A DNA stretch of 64,000 nucleotides, taken from NCBI GenBank assembly GCA_029552545.1, contig JAKPDO010000006.1, forward strand, positions 62,001 through 126,000, read 5' to 3'. Every line of letters starts with the position of its first letter. The stretch's first letter is position 1. Shown here piece by piece: positions 26,884-36,383 of the stretch. Origin of the DNA: Planctomycetota bacterium. GTDB lineage: Bacteria > Planctomycetota > Phycisphaerae > Sedimentisphaerales > Anaerohalosphaeraceae. Both the position numbers and the translations under genes were made by a program. The notes beneath the pieces are model-generated. The model was not told the DNA's origin. It searched no databases and saw only the letters and a list, made by a program, of their open reading frames with translations.

Positions 26884-27714
26884 ATGCAGGTACGTTATGT
26901 TCCGGATCCGGTGCGGTTCTGCCGGATGACGACGCAGGAGATTCGGGATGCGTTTCTGATTGAAACGCTCTTTGCACCCGAGCGGATTGAGATGCTGTAT
27001 TGTGATGTGGACCGCGTGATTGTCGGCTCGGCGGTGCCGGTCGGGGGGCCGCTGACCCTTTCGGCGGCCGAGCAGCTGCGGGCGGAGTATTTCTGCCAGC
27101 GGCGGGAGTTGGGTATTCTGAATATCGGCGGGGCCGGTCAGGTTGTTGTGGACGGCCGCTCGTTTCCAATGGCGAATCTGGATTGTCTGTATGTCGGACG
27201 CGGCAGCCGGCAGATTGAATTTGTCAGCGCCAGCCCCGCGCAGCCGGCGCGTTTTTATCTGCTCAGCTATCCGGCCCACCGGGAGTATCCGACGACCCTG
27301 ATTCCCAAGGCGCAGGCCAACCCGGTCCATCTGGGCAGCATCGAGCAGGCCAACAAGCGCACGATTTACCAGTGCATCCACCCCAAAGGCGTGCCGAGCT
27401 GTCAGCTGGTGATGGGCTTTACGGTGCTGGAGCCGGGCTGCGTGTGGAATACGATGCCCCCGCATACGCACGAGCGCCGGATGGAGGTGTATATGTATTT
27501 CCATATGCCCGCAAATGCCCGCGTGTTTCATCTGATGGGCAGACCCAGCGAAACCCGGCATATCGTTGTGGCGGAAGGGCAGGCGGTCATTTCGCCCAGC
27601 TGGTCGATTCATTCCGGCGTCGGCACGGCGGCTTATACCTTCTGCTGGGGCATGGGCGGCGAGAATCAGACCTTTGAAGATATGGATCATTTGACAATGG
27701 ATGATATTCGGTAA
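26884..27714 (+). CDS. kduI: 5-keto-4-deoxyuronate isomerase
   Basis: A 276-residue cytoplasmic enzyme that converts 5-keto-4-deoxyuronate, formed from unsaturated galacturonate, to 2,5-diketo-3-deoxygluconate. The bicupin zinc ligands H194, H196 (PPHTHERRMEVY), E201 and H243 (SWSIHSGVG) are all present, and the length matches the roughly 278 residues of characterised KduI. AAAGGA precedes ATG 26884. It is followed 19 bases later by kduD. Confidence 0.96.
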   Translation: MQVRYVPDPVRFCRMTTQEIRDAFLIETLFAPERIEMLYCDVDRVIVGSAVPVGGPLTLSAAEQLRAEYFCQRRELGILNIGGAGQVVVDGRSFPMANLDCLYVGRGSRQIEFVSASPAQPARFYLLSYPAHREYPTTLIPKAQANPVHLGSIEQANKRTIYQCIHPKGVPSCQLVMGFTVLEPGCVWNTMPPHTHERRMEVYMYFHMPANARVFHLMGRPSETRHIVVAEGQAVISPSWSIHSGVGTAAYTFCWGMGGENQTFEDMDHLTMDDIR

Positions 27715-27733
27715 GGAAGGAAGGCAGGACAGT

Positions 27734-28495
27734 ATGATTCTGGATAAATTTAAGTTGGACGGCAAGAAAGCCATTATTACCGGTTCGGCCCGCGGCCTCG
27801 GGCAGGCCATGGCCGTTGCTCTGGCGGAAGCGGGGGCGGACATTGCACTGGTGGATATTCTGGATATGTCCGAAAGCAAAGCCCGCATTGAGCGGCTCGG
27901 ACGCAAATGCATCACCATCACGGCCGACCTGAGCAAAAAAGACTGTGTGGATGTGATTGTCAGGGAAACCGTCGAAAAGCTGGGCGGGATTGATATTCTT
28001 TTCAACAACGCCGGCATTATCCGGCGGGCTCCGCTGCTGGAGTTTTCCGAAAAGGACTGGGATGATGTGATGAACATCAACATCCGCACGCTGTTTTTCC
28101 TCAGCCAGGCGGTCGCCCGGGTGATGATTCAGCAGGGCCGGGGCGGCAAGATTGTCAATACGGCCTCGATGCTCAGTTTTCAGGGCGGGATTCTGGTGCC
28201 GTCTTATACGGCCTCCAAGAGCGCGGTGATGGGGCTGACGCGTCTTTTGGCCTGCGAACTGGCTCCCTATAAAATCAACGTCAATGCAATCGCTCCGGGC
28301 TATATGGCTACAGACAATACGAAAGCCCTCCGCGAAAATCCGGAACGGAATAAGGCCATCCTCGACCGGATTCCGGCGGGCCGATGGGGCGAGCCGGAGG
28401 ACCTGCAGGGGGTGGCGGTCTTCCTGGCCTCGGCGGCCTCGGATTATATGCACGGATACACGGTTGCCGTGGACGGCGGCTGGCTGGCGCGATAA
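27734..28495 (+). CDS. kduD: 2-deoxy-D-gluconate 3-dehydrogenase / 2,5-diketo-3-deoxygluconate reductase
   Basis: A 253-residue classical short-chain dehydrogenase. The nucleotide-binding motif TGSARGLG is at 16-23, NNAG at 91-94, and the catalytic S145, Y158 and K162 are visible. KduD reduces the KduI product to 2-keto-3-deoxygluconate with NAD(P)H. I used ATG 27734 (AAGGAAGGAAGG upstream) rather than the longer open frame that overlaps kduI. The gene order kduI-kduD-kdgK confirms the pathway. Confidence 0.95.
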   Translation: MILDKFKLDGKKAIITGSARGLGQAMAVALAEAGADIALVDILDMSESKARIERLGRKCITITADLSKKDCVDVIVRETVEKLGGIDILFNNAGIIRRAPLLEFSEKDWDDVMNINIRTLFFLSQAVARVMIQQGRGGKIVNTASMLSFQGGILVPSYTASKSAVMGLTRLLACELAPYKINVNAIAPGYMATDNTKALRENPERNKAILDRIPAGRWGEPEDLQGVAVFLASAASDYMHGYTVAVDGGWLAR

Positions 28496-28509
28496 GGAGG
28501 AGAGAAATC

Positions 28510-29610
28510 ATGGCAACTCTAAAACTGCGTCCTGCATCGGAATGCAAATACGATATCCTTTCTCTGGGGGAAGTGATGCTTCGGCTCGACCCGGGCGAAG
28601 AGCGCATTCATACCACGCGCACGTTTCGGGTCTGGGAGGGCGGCGGGGAATACAACGTCGCCCGCGGTCTTCGCCGCTGCTTCGGCAAGCGGGCGGCCCT
28701 GGTCACGGCCATTCCGGATAATCCCGTCGGGCGTCTGCTGGAGGATTTGCTCCTGCAGGGCGGCGTCAGTCTTGAATATGTCCGCTGGGTGCCGTTTGAC
28801 GGCATCGGGCGCAAGACCCGCGTGGGCCTGAATTTCACGGAGCGCGGCTACGGCGTTCGGGCGGCGGTGGGCTGCTCGGACCGGGCCAACAGTGCCGCCT
28901 CCCAGATGAAAAAGGGTGATATCGACTGGGAGAAAATCTTCGGACGAGACGGCGTGCGGTGGTTTCATACCGGCGGTATTTTTGCAGGCCTTTCACCGAC
29001 GACGCCCGATGTGATTCTGGAGGCGATGGAGGCCGCCCGCAAATACGGTACGGTGATTTCCTACGATTTGAACTATCGGGCCTCGCTGTGGAAGGAATTC
29101 GGGGGCAAAGAGCGGGCCGTGGAGGTCAACCGCAAAATAGCTCCGTTCGTGGATGTGATGCTCGGAAACGAAGAGGACTTTTCGGCCGCACTGGGGTTTG
29201 AAGTGGCCGGCCTGGATGCGGACTGCTCCAAACTCGACCCGTCGAACTTCAAGAAGATGATTGCCGAGGCCGTCAAGGTCTTTCCCAACTTCAAGGCCGT
29301 GGCAACAACCCTTCGAAACGCCCGGACCGCCACGCGGAATGACTGGGGAGCGGTTTTGTACTATGACGGTCGCTTTTATGATGCGACGCTGCGGGAGGAT
29401 TTGGAAATCCTCGACCGCGTCGGCGGCGGAGACAGTTTCGCCTCCGGTCTGATCTACGGCCTGATGGAAGGTAAGAGCCCGCAGGAGGCGGTCGAGTACG
29501 GAGCAGCCCACGGGGCGCTGGCGATGACGACGCCGGGCGATACAACCACGGCGACGCTGGCGGAGGTGGAGCGGGTGATGAAGGGCAAATCCGCCCGCAT
29601 CAGCCGCTGA
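28510..29610 (+). CDS. kdgK: 2-keto-3-deoxygluconate kinase (PfkB family)
   Basis: A 366-residue sugar kinase with AGGAGGAGAG before ATG 28510. N-terminal LSLGEVMLRLDPG and EGGGEYNVARGLRR are typical of KDG kinases. The PfkB signature GGGDSFASGL is at about 305-314, with catalytic D308. It phosphorylates KDG to KDPG. No KDPG aldolase is in the window, so that step must be encoded elsewhere. Alternative PfkB substrates cannot be excluded, but kduI/kduD next to it make KDG the best call. Confidence 0.92.
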   Translation: MATLKLRPASECKYDILSLGEVMLRLDPGEERIHTTRTFRVWEGGGEYNVARGLRRCFGKRAALVTAIPDNPVGRLLEDLLLQGGVSLEYVRWVPFDGIGRKTRVGLNFTERGYGVRAAVGCSDRANSAASQMKKGDIDWEKIFGRDGVRWFHTGGIFAGLSPTTPDVILEAMEAARKYGTVISYDLNYRASLWKEFGGKERAVEVNRKIAPFVDVMLGNEEDFSAALGFEVAGLDADCSKLDPSNFKKMIAEAVKVFPNFKAVATTLRNARTATRNDWGAVLYYDGRFYDATLREDLEILDRVGGGDSFASGLIYGLMEGKSPQEAVEYGAAHGALAMTTPGDTTTATLAEVERVMKGKSARISR

Positions 29611-29629
29611 GCCGCGGCGGTTTCTGTTT

Positions 29630-30499
29630 ATGGAGCAGTCTGTTTCGATTGCCGTTGGTACGGCCGGCTGGTCCTATCCGGACTGGGCGGGAATTGTCTA
29701 TCCAAAAGGCTGCAAAGAGACGCTGCGGTTTGTATCCGGGCTGGTGGACTGCATTGAAATCAACAGTACGTTTTATCGTCCGCCGCAGAAAGAGACGGCG
29801 GCCCTCTGGAGCAGACAGGTGCAGGGGCGGAAGGGGTTTTTCTTTACCGCCAAACTGCATCAGAAGTTTACCCACGAAGGACAAATCGATTCAGAACTGG
29901 TGCGGCAGTTTCGGGAGGGACTGGCCCCGCTGCTGGAAGCAGGCCTGCTGCGCTGTCTTCTGATGCAGTTTCGGTATGATTTCACCGCTTCGGATGACAA
30001 TCGGCGCTATCTGGGAAACCTGATTGAACAATTCCGGGATTGCTGTCCGATTGCCGTCGAAGTGCGGCATGCGTCCTGGAGACAGCCCGCCTTTCTGCAG
30101 GAGATGGAAGACCGAAATGTGACCGTTTGCTCCATTGATTACCCGACGGGGCCTGATTCGTTTGTTTTGGATGACCGAACCGTCGGTTCGGCAGGTTATA
30201 TGCGTCTGCACGGGCGCAACGCCGCCGCCTGGTTTGCCAAATCCACCCGCGATGAGCGGTATGATTACTTTTATTCGCCGGAGGAATTAAAGGAAGTCGC
30301 AGCACGGATTGGGCGGCTGGCGTCCCATTGCCAAACCTATACGGTGATTGCCAATAATCACTACAAAGGGGCCGAACTGGCCAACGCCCTCGAATTGAAG
30401 TTTCTGCTGACCGGATTAAAGCAGCCGGTGCCGGACGGTCTGCTGGCCCGGTATCCTGCTCTGGCCCGGATTGCCCGGTCGGGGGCTTTGTTTGACTAA
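29630..30499 (+). CDS. DUF72 family protein
   Basis: A 289-residue protein beginning with the DUF72 signature GTAGWSYPDW and containing IEINSTFYRPP, FTAKLHQKFTH, VEVRHASW and YMRLHGRNA. The family has a TIM-barrel fold and no settled biochemical role. It follows kdgK by 19 bases and probably shares the transcript; whether it is linked to pectin metabolism is unclear. It ends 11 bases from a convergent pseudopilin gene. Confidence 0.9.
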   Translation: MEQSVSIAVGTAGWSYPDWAGIVYPKGCKETLRFVSGLVDCIEINSTFYRPPQKETAALWSRQVQGRKGFFFTAKLHQKFTHEGQIDSELVRQFREGLAPLLEAGLLRCLLMQFRYDFTASDDNRRYLGNLIEQFRDCCPIAVEVRHASWRQPAFLQEMEDRNVTVCSIDYPTGPDSFVLDDRTVGSAGYMRLHGRNAAAWFAKSTRDERYDYFYSPEELKEVAARIGRLASHCQTYTVIANNHYKGAELANALELKFLLTGLKQPVPDGLLARYPALARIARSGALFD

Positions 30500-30510
30500 C
30501 GGGCGGCGGG

Positions 30511-31356
30511 TTATTTTTCTTTCGGCAGCGGTTTGGGCAGCACGGGTGAATAATTGGGCTTTGACCCTTTATGCCAGGCCAGCGTCCAGAGCTGCTCGTG
30601 GACAAGGGTGTCCACGTGCATATCCAGAAAAGCGACATTGGTTTTTCGACCATGCCGATTCAGGACAAATCGTCCGATGGCCCGTTCCGTGGTTCCGCCG
30701 GTCTGGTCGCCGGTATCATAGAAATTCGTTGTGCCGGAAATTGCATTGGCAGGCAGGGTATTGGTATTCTGCGGCCAGCCGTCCACCCAATTGGCATCGA
30801 GGAAAACGGGGGCTTCGCCGGCGGCTTTGACATCATTTAAGCTCGCGTAGGGATAATTCTGCATCGACGCCGGTACCCAGCGGTTGGCATCGCCGTAAAA
30901 CCAGCCGTTGAAGCCGTAACTGCCGGTTTCGTAGCGTTTATGCGACTGAGCCGAATAATTCCACAGCCACGGCCGCAGTGAAGTGCCCCACAGACTGGTT
31001 GAGCCGTTGTATTCATTTTCAACGGTTTTCAGCTGGGATTCGGTTTCCGGACAAAATCGGACCTCATCCACGTTTCCGACATTTTGTCCGATTGCATCCA
31101 GCCAAAGGACACTTGTGGTATTATCCGGGTAAGGGAAAAAACGGTTTTTATTATGGGTCAAATAGACCTGCATGGCAGTCCCGAGGGTCTTTAGGTTGTT
31201 TCGGTCTACCATCATTCGGGCCTGATATTTGGCCTTTTTTAGGGCCGGCAGCAGCACCGACAGCAAAACGGCGATAATGGCGATTACAACCAGGAGTTCT
31301 ATCAGCGTAAAAGCCCTGCGTTCTGTCCGACTCGCCCCCGTTTTTTTGATTTCCAT
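30511..31356 (-). CDS. Pseudopilin-like protein with prepilin motif
   Basis: A 281-residue protein with a longer basic leader ([28 protein letters not shown]), then [14 protein letters not shown]. The C-terminal part has the family motif [17 protein letters not shown], a form of the H-x(n)-DGHV pattern with M in place of G. The body has no recognisable domain. The start at 31356 has GGAGCA upstream. It is convergent with the DUF72 gene and divergent from the GAF-PP2C gene. Confidence 0.85.
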   Translation of the reverse strand: MEIKKTGASRTERRAFTLIELLVVIAIIAVLLSVLLPALKKAKYQARMMVDRNNLKTLGTAMQVYLTHNKNRFFPYPDNTTSVLWLDAIGQNVGNVDEVRFCPETESQLKTVENEYNGSTSLWGTSLRPWLWNYSAQSHKRYETGSYGFNGWFYGDANRWVPASMQNYPYASLNDVKAAGEAPVFLDANWVDGWPQNTNTLPANAISGTTNFYDTGDQTGGTTERAIGRFVLNRHGRKTNVAFLDMHVDTLVHEQLWTLAWHKGSKPNYSPVLPKPLPKEK

Positions 31357-31675
31357 AAAAAGTGCTCCATTCCTGTTCTGCTTGTCCCCCTTTTATTTAA
31401 TGTCCGATTTTCCTTCTTTTTACAGGGAAAACAGCAAAAACTTCAAAAAGGGGGGAAGAATCCGGCGAACAACGGATGTAAAATATCCTTATATTATGAT
31501 ATTTGGAGGAAATAGAGGACTATGTCTATACAGAATGGGCAAGTGTGAGTAGGTATCTCAGGTTTGTAATCGAAAGCTGACTAATTTCGTATCGTTTTTG
31601 AAGAAAAAAGATATAATAGGAGTTTCTTCAAACGTAGAATCATCTATGGTTTTGGATGTTCATGGAGGAGCTTTA
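31357..31675. other. 319-base intergenic region
   Basis: No tRNA or convincing gene is seen. It holds an AT-rich inverted repeat AAATATC/GATATTT (31481-31487, 31498-31504) and a TATAAT near 31613 without a good -35. An in-frame TTG at 31598 could extend the downstream gene, but the GGAGGAG at 31663 favours ATG 31676. Control elements for both flanking genes probably lie here. Confidence 0.4.
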
Positions 31676-32998
31676 ATGGATACAGTAATGACAGAATCAG
31701 AAAAACAGCAAATACAGCGGGAAGAAGAGATTTACCAGATTTCCACACTGGTGGCGGGGAATTTCCGCCTTCAGGAAGTGCTGGACCGTCTGGCCGAGGC
31801 GGCCGTGCGCGTAACCAACACGACGGCTTGCTCGATTCGGCTTCTGGATGAGGAAACAGGCGACCTGAGGATGCGCAGCACCTACGGCTTAAGCGAGGCC
31901 TATCGCAATAAAGGGCCGGTGACGAAGGATGACCCCGTGGTCAAAGAGGCCTTTGAAGGCAAGGCCGTGGTGCTGGATGATATGCGGGTGGACAGCCGGG
32001 TGCAGTACCGCGAGGCCACCATACGCGAGGGACTCATCAGCCAGCTGACGGTGGCAATGATTTTCCGCGACAAGCCGCTGGGAGTGTTGCGGCTGTATAG
32101 TCCGGAGCCGAATCGGTTTGATGAGAATGCAATTCGTCTGGCCCGACTGGTGGCAACCCAGTGCGCTGTAGCGATTACCAACGCCCGGTTGTATGCGGAG
32201 GCACTCGAAGGGGCCCGAATGGCTGAGCAGATGCGTCTGGCGGCGGTTATCCAGCGTCGAATGATTCCTGAAAAGGCCCCCTGTATGAAGGGGCTGGATA
32301 TTCAGGCGCGGTACCAGCCCTGCTATGAAATCGGCGGGGACTTGTATGATTTTCTGCAGCTGGATAACCATACGCTGATTGTCGGAATTGCTGATGTCAT
32401 CGGCAAAGGAGTGCCGGCGGCGATTATGATGAGTATGTTCCGCGGGACACTGCGTGCCTATGCGGACGGCGGCTACGGCCGGCACAGCATGCAGGAAGTC
32501 ATCGCCCGACTGAATCGGGTGGCCTGCCGGGAATGCCGCGATGGAGAGTTTATCACGCTCTTTATGGCCCGAATCGACACAAAGGAAAATACCCTTACGT
32601 ACTGCAACTGCGGTCACGAACCGGGCCTTTTGCGCCGAGGGAAGGAATTGATAGAACTGGAGCAGGGAGGTCTTGTATTGGGCGTCTGGCCCGATGCAGA
32701 ATATTCGATTCAGACAATCCCTCTCCGTCAGAATGACCTGCTGGTCCTTTATACGGACGGCTTGATTGATGCAATGAATTTTGAAGGGGAAAGCTGGGGC
32801 AAAGAGCGGTTCTTTGAGGCCATCGGCAAGACCTGCACACACAGTTCGGAGGCCTTTATTCGTTCCCTGCTGACGCTGCGTCGGCGGTTTGTCGGTTTGG
32901 CAAGCCAGACGGACGATACGAGCATTGTGGTGATTCGGCGGGATGACAAATATGTTCCGACCCCCTCAGACTGTGATTGTCCGAAGGGAGCGGAATAA
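31676..32998 (+). CDS. GAF domain - PP2C/SpoIIE-type serine phosphatase (RsbU-like)
   Basis: A 440-residue cytoplasmic regulator; ATG 31676 chosen for its GGAGGAG. The GAF domain is about 35-175 (NTTACSIRLLDEETG, VAMIFRDKPLGVLRLY). A short coiled linker leads to the SpoIIE/PP2C domain (about 200-420) with EIGGDLYDF, ADVIGKGVPAAIMM, NCGHEPGLL, LVLYTDGLIDA and QTDDTSIVVI; metal-binding aspartates are present. Such proteins dephosphorylate anti-sigma-factor antagonists in partner-switching pathways. No RsbV/RsbW-like partner is nearby, so its target is unknown. Confidence 0.9.
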   Translation: MDTVMTESEKQQIQREEEIYQISTLVAGNFRLQEVLDRLAEAAVRVTNTTACSIRLLDEETGDLRMRSTYGLSEAYRNKGPVTKDDPVVKEAFEGKAVVLDDMRVDSRVQYREATIREGLISQLTVAMIFRDKPLGVLRLYSPEPNRFDENAIRLARLVATQCAVAITNARLYAEALEGARMAEQMRLAAVIQRRMIPEKAPCMKGLDIQARYQPCYEIGGDLYDFLQLDNHTLIVGIADVIGKGVPAAIMMSMFRGTLRAYADGGYGRHSMQEVIARLNRVACRECRDGEFITLFMARIDTKENTLTYCNCGHEPGLLRRGKELIELEQGGLVLGVWPDAEYSIQTIPLRQNDLLVLYTDGLIDAMNFEGESWGKERFFEAIGKTCTHSSEAFIRSLLTLRRRFVGLASQTDDTSIVVIRRDDKYVPTPSDCDCPKGAE

Positions 32999-33141
32999 AC
33001 AAAAGACATTGTCTGTCTTTAAGTGCTTAAAATTTCCGCCGCTATTTTTTTGAAAAGTTTACCGATATCTGCACGAAACGGCTATTGCTGAAGGGGAAAA
33101 TCGGTTAAAATAGAGAGGGTCTGTAGTGCGGAGGTCAGAGT

Positions 33142-34002
33142 ATGAAGGCCAAGAGGGCGTTTACGCTTATTGAGCTGCTGGTTGTTATTGCCATTATCGG
33201 ATTGCTGCTTTCGATTTTGATTCCCGCACTCGGAAAGGTTAAGGCCATTGCCTGGGAGGTCTTCTGCAAGAATAATCTCAAACAATATGCCGTCGTTGGA
33301 AAGATGTATCTGAATGATTATGACGACACGTTTCCGAATGCGTGGAATTCCATTTACCGCTCTGTGGATGAGACCAGTCATCCGAGAATGTGTCAGTGGC
33401 ACGATGCCTCCCGCAATCCGGACCGCCGTCCGGATTTGGCCGGCAGGTTGTTTCCCTATTTCGGCACGTGGAGTGAAATCCATGTCTGTCCTACGTTTGA
33501 GCGGTTCGCTTCTTCGTATGGTCCGGAACACTCCTCCGGCTGCAATCCGGCGGTCATTCCGATTCAGCCGCAATTTTCCTACAGCATGAATGCTTTTCTG
33601 GGCGGGTTCGAGCCGTCTTTGACTTCGGAAAATCATCGGCTGGTTATCAAAATGTCGGAGGTCCGCTCTCCTTCCGCCGTTTTCTTTTTTGCAGAGGAGA
33701 ACTGCTGGTATATCTATCGAAATAATCAGATGATTCGGTATAGTGCGGTTTTCAATGACAATGCGCTCTGCGGGGCTCCGCTCCATCCCCAGGATGCGGG
33801 AGCTTGGACCTATACAGCCATTCCGGATCCTGATACAACTCGTTTTTTGGATTGTTTTGCCAGTTTTCATAAAACCACGCTGCAGAAGCGCAACGACGGT
33901 TTGTGCAATGCGATTTTTCTGGACGGCCACGTGGCTTTTGTCAGTTACAAAGATACCTACAAGTATGCACGGCCGATGAAGCCGCAGCCCAAACTCCGGT
34001 AA
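33142..34002 (+). CDS. Pseudopilin-like protein with prepilin motif
   Basis: A 286-residue protein, [19 protein letters not shown] at the N-terminus, followed by LLLSILIPALGKVKAIAWEVFCKNNLKQ. The C-terminal AIFLDGHVAFVSYKDT is the classic DGHV motif of planctomycete/lentisphaera prepilin-like proteins. GGAGG precedes ATG 33142. The middle contains several Trp/Cys-rich stretches but no known domain. Function unknown beyond envelope location. Confidence 0.87.
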   Translation: MKAKRAFTLIELLVVIAIIGLLLSILIPALGKVKAIAWEVFCKNNLKQYAVVGKMYLNDYDDTFPNAWNSIYRSVDETSHPRMCQWHDASRNPDRRPDLAGRLFPYFGTWSEIHVCPTFERFASSYGPEHSSGCNPAVIPIQPQFSYSMNAFLGGFEPSLTSENHRLVIKMSEVRSPSAVFFFAEENCWYIYRNNQMIRYSAVFNDNALCGAPLHPQDAGAWTYTAIPDPDTTRFLDCFASFHKTTLQKRNDGLCNAIFLDGHVAFVSYKDTYKYARPMKPQPKLR

Positions 34003-34064
34003 ATCCATCCTGCTTTTTCAGTCTTCTCTCTCCCCTGGCGAAGGTTCTGCCGCTGCAGAATCCC

Positions 34065-34093
34065 TTTACCTTTCCATGGCTTGATGGTATAGT
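34065..34093 (+). promoter_or_regulatory. Promoter candidate for the cmk operon
   Basis: TTTACC (34065-34070), 17-base spacer, TATAGT (34088-34093). Matches the sigma-70 consensus at 4/6 and 5/6 positions, about 30 bases before the cmk start. Confidence 0.4.
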
Positions 34094-34124
34094 ACCGGCT
34101 CTGATTGTTCTATAGAGAGTTTGG

Positions 34125-34829
34125 GTGGAAAGACAAGGCCGTAAAGTGGAATCCTGGGTGATTACGATTGATGGACCGGCCGGTGCGGGCAAGAGTACGG
34201 TTGCCAGAATGCTTGCAGAGCGGCTGGGGGCGGTGTTTCTGGATACGGGTGCTATGTATCGAGCCCTGACGGCGGCGGCCATGGATAAGGGCGTTAATTT
34301 GGAGGATGCAGAGGCCCTGCTGAAGATATTTGAGACGACTCGTTTTCAGTTTGAGCATGACGGGCAGGTTCTTCGAGTTCTGGTGGACGGCAAAGATTAT
34401 ACGCAGCGGATTCGTTTGCCGGAGGTGACGGAAAAGGTTCGCTATGCGGCCTGTCAGCCGGCGGTCCGAAGACGGCTGGTTCAGATGCAGCAGGATTTTG
34501 CCCGGCAGTTTCCGAAGGTGGTGACGGAAGGCCGCGATCAGGGAACCGTTGTTTTTCCGAATGCCCGGTGGAAGTTTTTCCTTGAAGCCGATGTAATGGA
34601 GCGGGCCCGCCGACGCCAGAAAGATTTGGCCCAAAGCGGACTGGTTGTGGGTCTGGACGAGCTGAGGGAGCAAATCGAAAGTCGGGATGCGTCCGACAGA
34701 AACCGCACAGTCGGCCCCTTGACACCGGCTCCGGATGCTGTGGTGGTTGACACCACATCCCTGACAGTTCAGCAGGTAGTGGAAACAATTCTTCGCACGA
34801 TAGGGAAAAACGCAGATGGCGGAATTTGA
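34125..34829 (+). CDS. cmk: Cytidylate kinase
   Basis: A 234-residue kinase converting CMP/dCMP to the diphosphate. P-loop GPAGAGKSTVARMLAERLG, FLDTGAMYRA, and VTEGRDQGTVVFPNA are diagnostic, as is the LID region RARRRQKDL. The start is uncertain: GTG 34125 gives the longest form, and GTG 34146 would place the P-loop nearer the N-terminus. It overlaps plsC by 14 bases, and the cmk-plsC-ispH-rpsA order is also seen in clostridia and other bacteria. Confidence 0.94.
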   Translation: MERQGRKVESWVITIDGPAGAGKSTVARMLAERLGAVFLDTGAMYRALTAAAMDKGVNLEDAEALLKIFETTRFQFEHDGQVLRVLVDGKDYTQRIRLPEVTEKVRYAACQPAVRRRLVQMQQDFARQFPKVVTEGRDQGTVVFPNARWKFFLEADVMERARRRQKDLAQSGLVVGLDELREQIESRDASDRNRTVGPLTPAPDAVVVDTTSLTVQQVVETILRTIGKNADGGI

Positions 34830-35508
34830 TATTCTGGACAGCCGGCTCGGACGCCTTTGGCGAGGATTGGCCCAGTTTATTACGGTTGGTATCATTTCGT
34901 TATTGTATCGAGTTCGGATTTTTGAGAAGGAAAATGTCCCTTTGGACGGGGCGATTTTGGTTTTGTGCAATCACCAAAGTTTTCTTGACCCGATGTTCAG
35001 CCAGTCGTGGGTTCGACGGCCGTTTTTGTTTGTAGCTCGCGAAACACTGTTTCGCGGGTTTTTGGGCCGGCTGCTTCATTCTTTGGGAGCCATTCCGATT
35101 CGTCAGGGGCAGGCGGATATCCGTTCAATTCGTACGGTGATTGATTTATTAAAAAAGGGACGGGCGGTTTGTCTGTATCCGGAAGGAAGCCGAACGTTTG
35201 ACGGACGCATTGCGGTGATTAAGCCGGGTTTCGGGCTTATCAGCCGGCGGGCTCGTGCCCCGATTGTGCCGATGGTGATTGACGGGGCGTTTGAATGCTG
35301 GCCGCGGACCCGGAAATGGCCCCGGCTGACGGGCCGTGTCGGCGTGCTGTACGGCAAACCGATTTCCCCCGAACACGTGGAACAGGCGGGCGATGAGGCC
35401 TTTGCGGAGGAGCTGACTGCTCTGCTTCGTCACATGCACAATGAACTTCGGGCCAAGATGGGTCGGCCGCCTTTGGATTACTCGACTCCGGTGCCCACCG
35501 ATTGGTAA
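34816..35508 (+). CDS. plsC: 1-acyl-sn-glycerol-3-phosphate acyltransferase
   Basis: A 230-residue membrane-associated acyltransferase that makes phosphatidic acid. The catalytic HX4D motif is NHQSFLDP, and the substrate motif is YPEGSRTFDG; block III-like APIVPMVIDGAF is also present. A hydrophobic segment near residues 12-30 would anchor it. The start overlaps cmk, implying translational coupling; ispH follows 10 bases after the stop. Confidence 0.93.
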   Translation: MAEFDILDSRLGRLWRGLAQFITVGIISLLYRVRIFEKENVPLDGAILVLCNHQSFLDPMFSQSWVRRPFLFVARETLFRGFLGRLLHSLGAIPIRQGQADIRSIRTVIDLLKKGRAVCLYPEGSRTFDGRIAVIKPGFGLISRRARAPIVPMVIDGAFECWPRTRKWPRLTGRVGVLYGKPISPEHVEQAGDEAFAEELTALLRHMHNELRAKMGRPPLDYSTPVPTDW

Positions 35509-35518
35509 AGGAATCCAG

Positions 35519-36370
35519 ATGAAGGTCCTCCTGGCGGAAAAATGCGGGTTTTGCCCCGGTGTTCGAAATGCCATCAAACTGGCCCAGAAAACCCTGGCGG
35601 AAGAAAAGGAGGTCTATTGTCTGGGGCCGATTATTCACAATGAAGACGTCGTGCGGCGGCTTTCCGAGGCGGGCCTCAAGACCGTTTCCTCCATCGATGA
35701 AGTCCATTCCGGGACGGTTTTAATCCGTTCCCACGGGGCGACGCTGGAAGAACTGGATAAAATCAAGCGAAAAGGTCTAAAAATCGTCGATGCGACCTGC
35801 GTGCTTGTCAAACGTGTCCAGCAAATAGCCCGGACATTAAATGAAGAGGGATATCGTGCCATCATAGTTGGAGACAAAAATCATCCGGAAGTAAAGGCCG
35901 TTGTAGGTTCTGCGCCGGATGTCCGGGTTGTCGCCGGCCCGAATGATTTGGATAACTTAAGTACCAATGAGAGGTTAGGCGTGATTTGCCAAACCACGCA
36001 GAGCCCGGATTATTTTGCAGAGACGGTAGCGGCGATTCTCAAGAAGGGCTTTTTGGAACTAAAGATTATTAATACACTATGTCGGGAAACAATGGCCCGA
36101 CAGGAAGCCGCCGTCAAATTGTGTCGGCAGGTGGATGTGATGTTTGTCCTGGGCGGGCTGCATAGTGCCAATACGAAAAAGCTGGCAGAACTATGCAAAA
36201 AGCATAATCCGCAAACGTTTCATTTGCAAAATTGGCAGGAACTTGATAAAAGGATACTTTCCGGGAAACGAACCGCAGGCGTTACCGCCGGAGCTTCGAC
36301 TCCGGACTGGGTCATCGAGGACTTTGTCAGGCATCTGCAGGAATACTCTCCGGAAGAACCGGCTCTTTGA
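35519..36370 (+). CDS. ispH: 4-hydroxy-3-methylbut-2-enyl diphosphate reductase
   Basis: A 283-residue iron-sulfur enzyme, last step of the MEP isoprenoid pathway. Cluster cysteines C12 (GFCPGV), C94 (DATCVLV) and C188 (NTLCRET) and histidines H40, H72 and H122 are visible. ATG 35519 has AAAGGA; an open frame upstream overlaps plsC and is rejected. It is the third gene of the cmk cluster, 132 bases before rpsA. Confidence 0.96.
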   Translation: MKVLLAEKCGFCPGVRNAIKLAQKTLAEEKEVYCLGPIIHNEDVVRRLSEAGLKTVSSIDEVHSGTVLIRSHGATLEELDKIKRKGLKIVDATCVLVKRVQQIARTLNEEGYRAIIVGDKNHPEVKAVVGSAPDVRVVAGPNDLDNLSTNERLGVICQTTQSPDYFAETVAAILKKGFLELKIINTLCRETMARQEAAVKLCRQVDVMFVLGGLHSANTKKLAELCKKHNPQTFHLQNWQELDKRILSGKRTAGVTAGASTPDWVIEDFVRHLQEYSPEEPAL

Positions 36371-36383
36371 GAAGGCAAAAAGA

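Noticed and set aside
26485-28089. 534-codon minus-strand frame across DUF4861, kduI and kduD
   Set aside because: It spans three well-supported genes on the other strand and shows no protein-family features.
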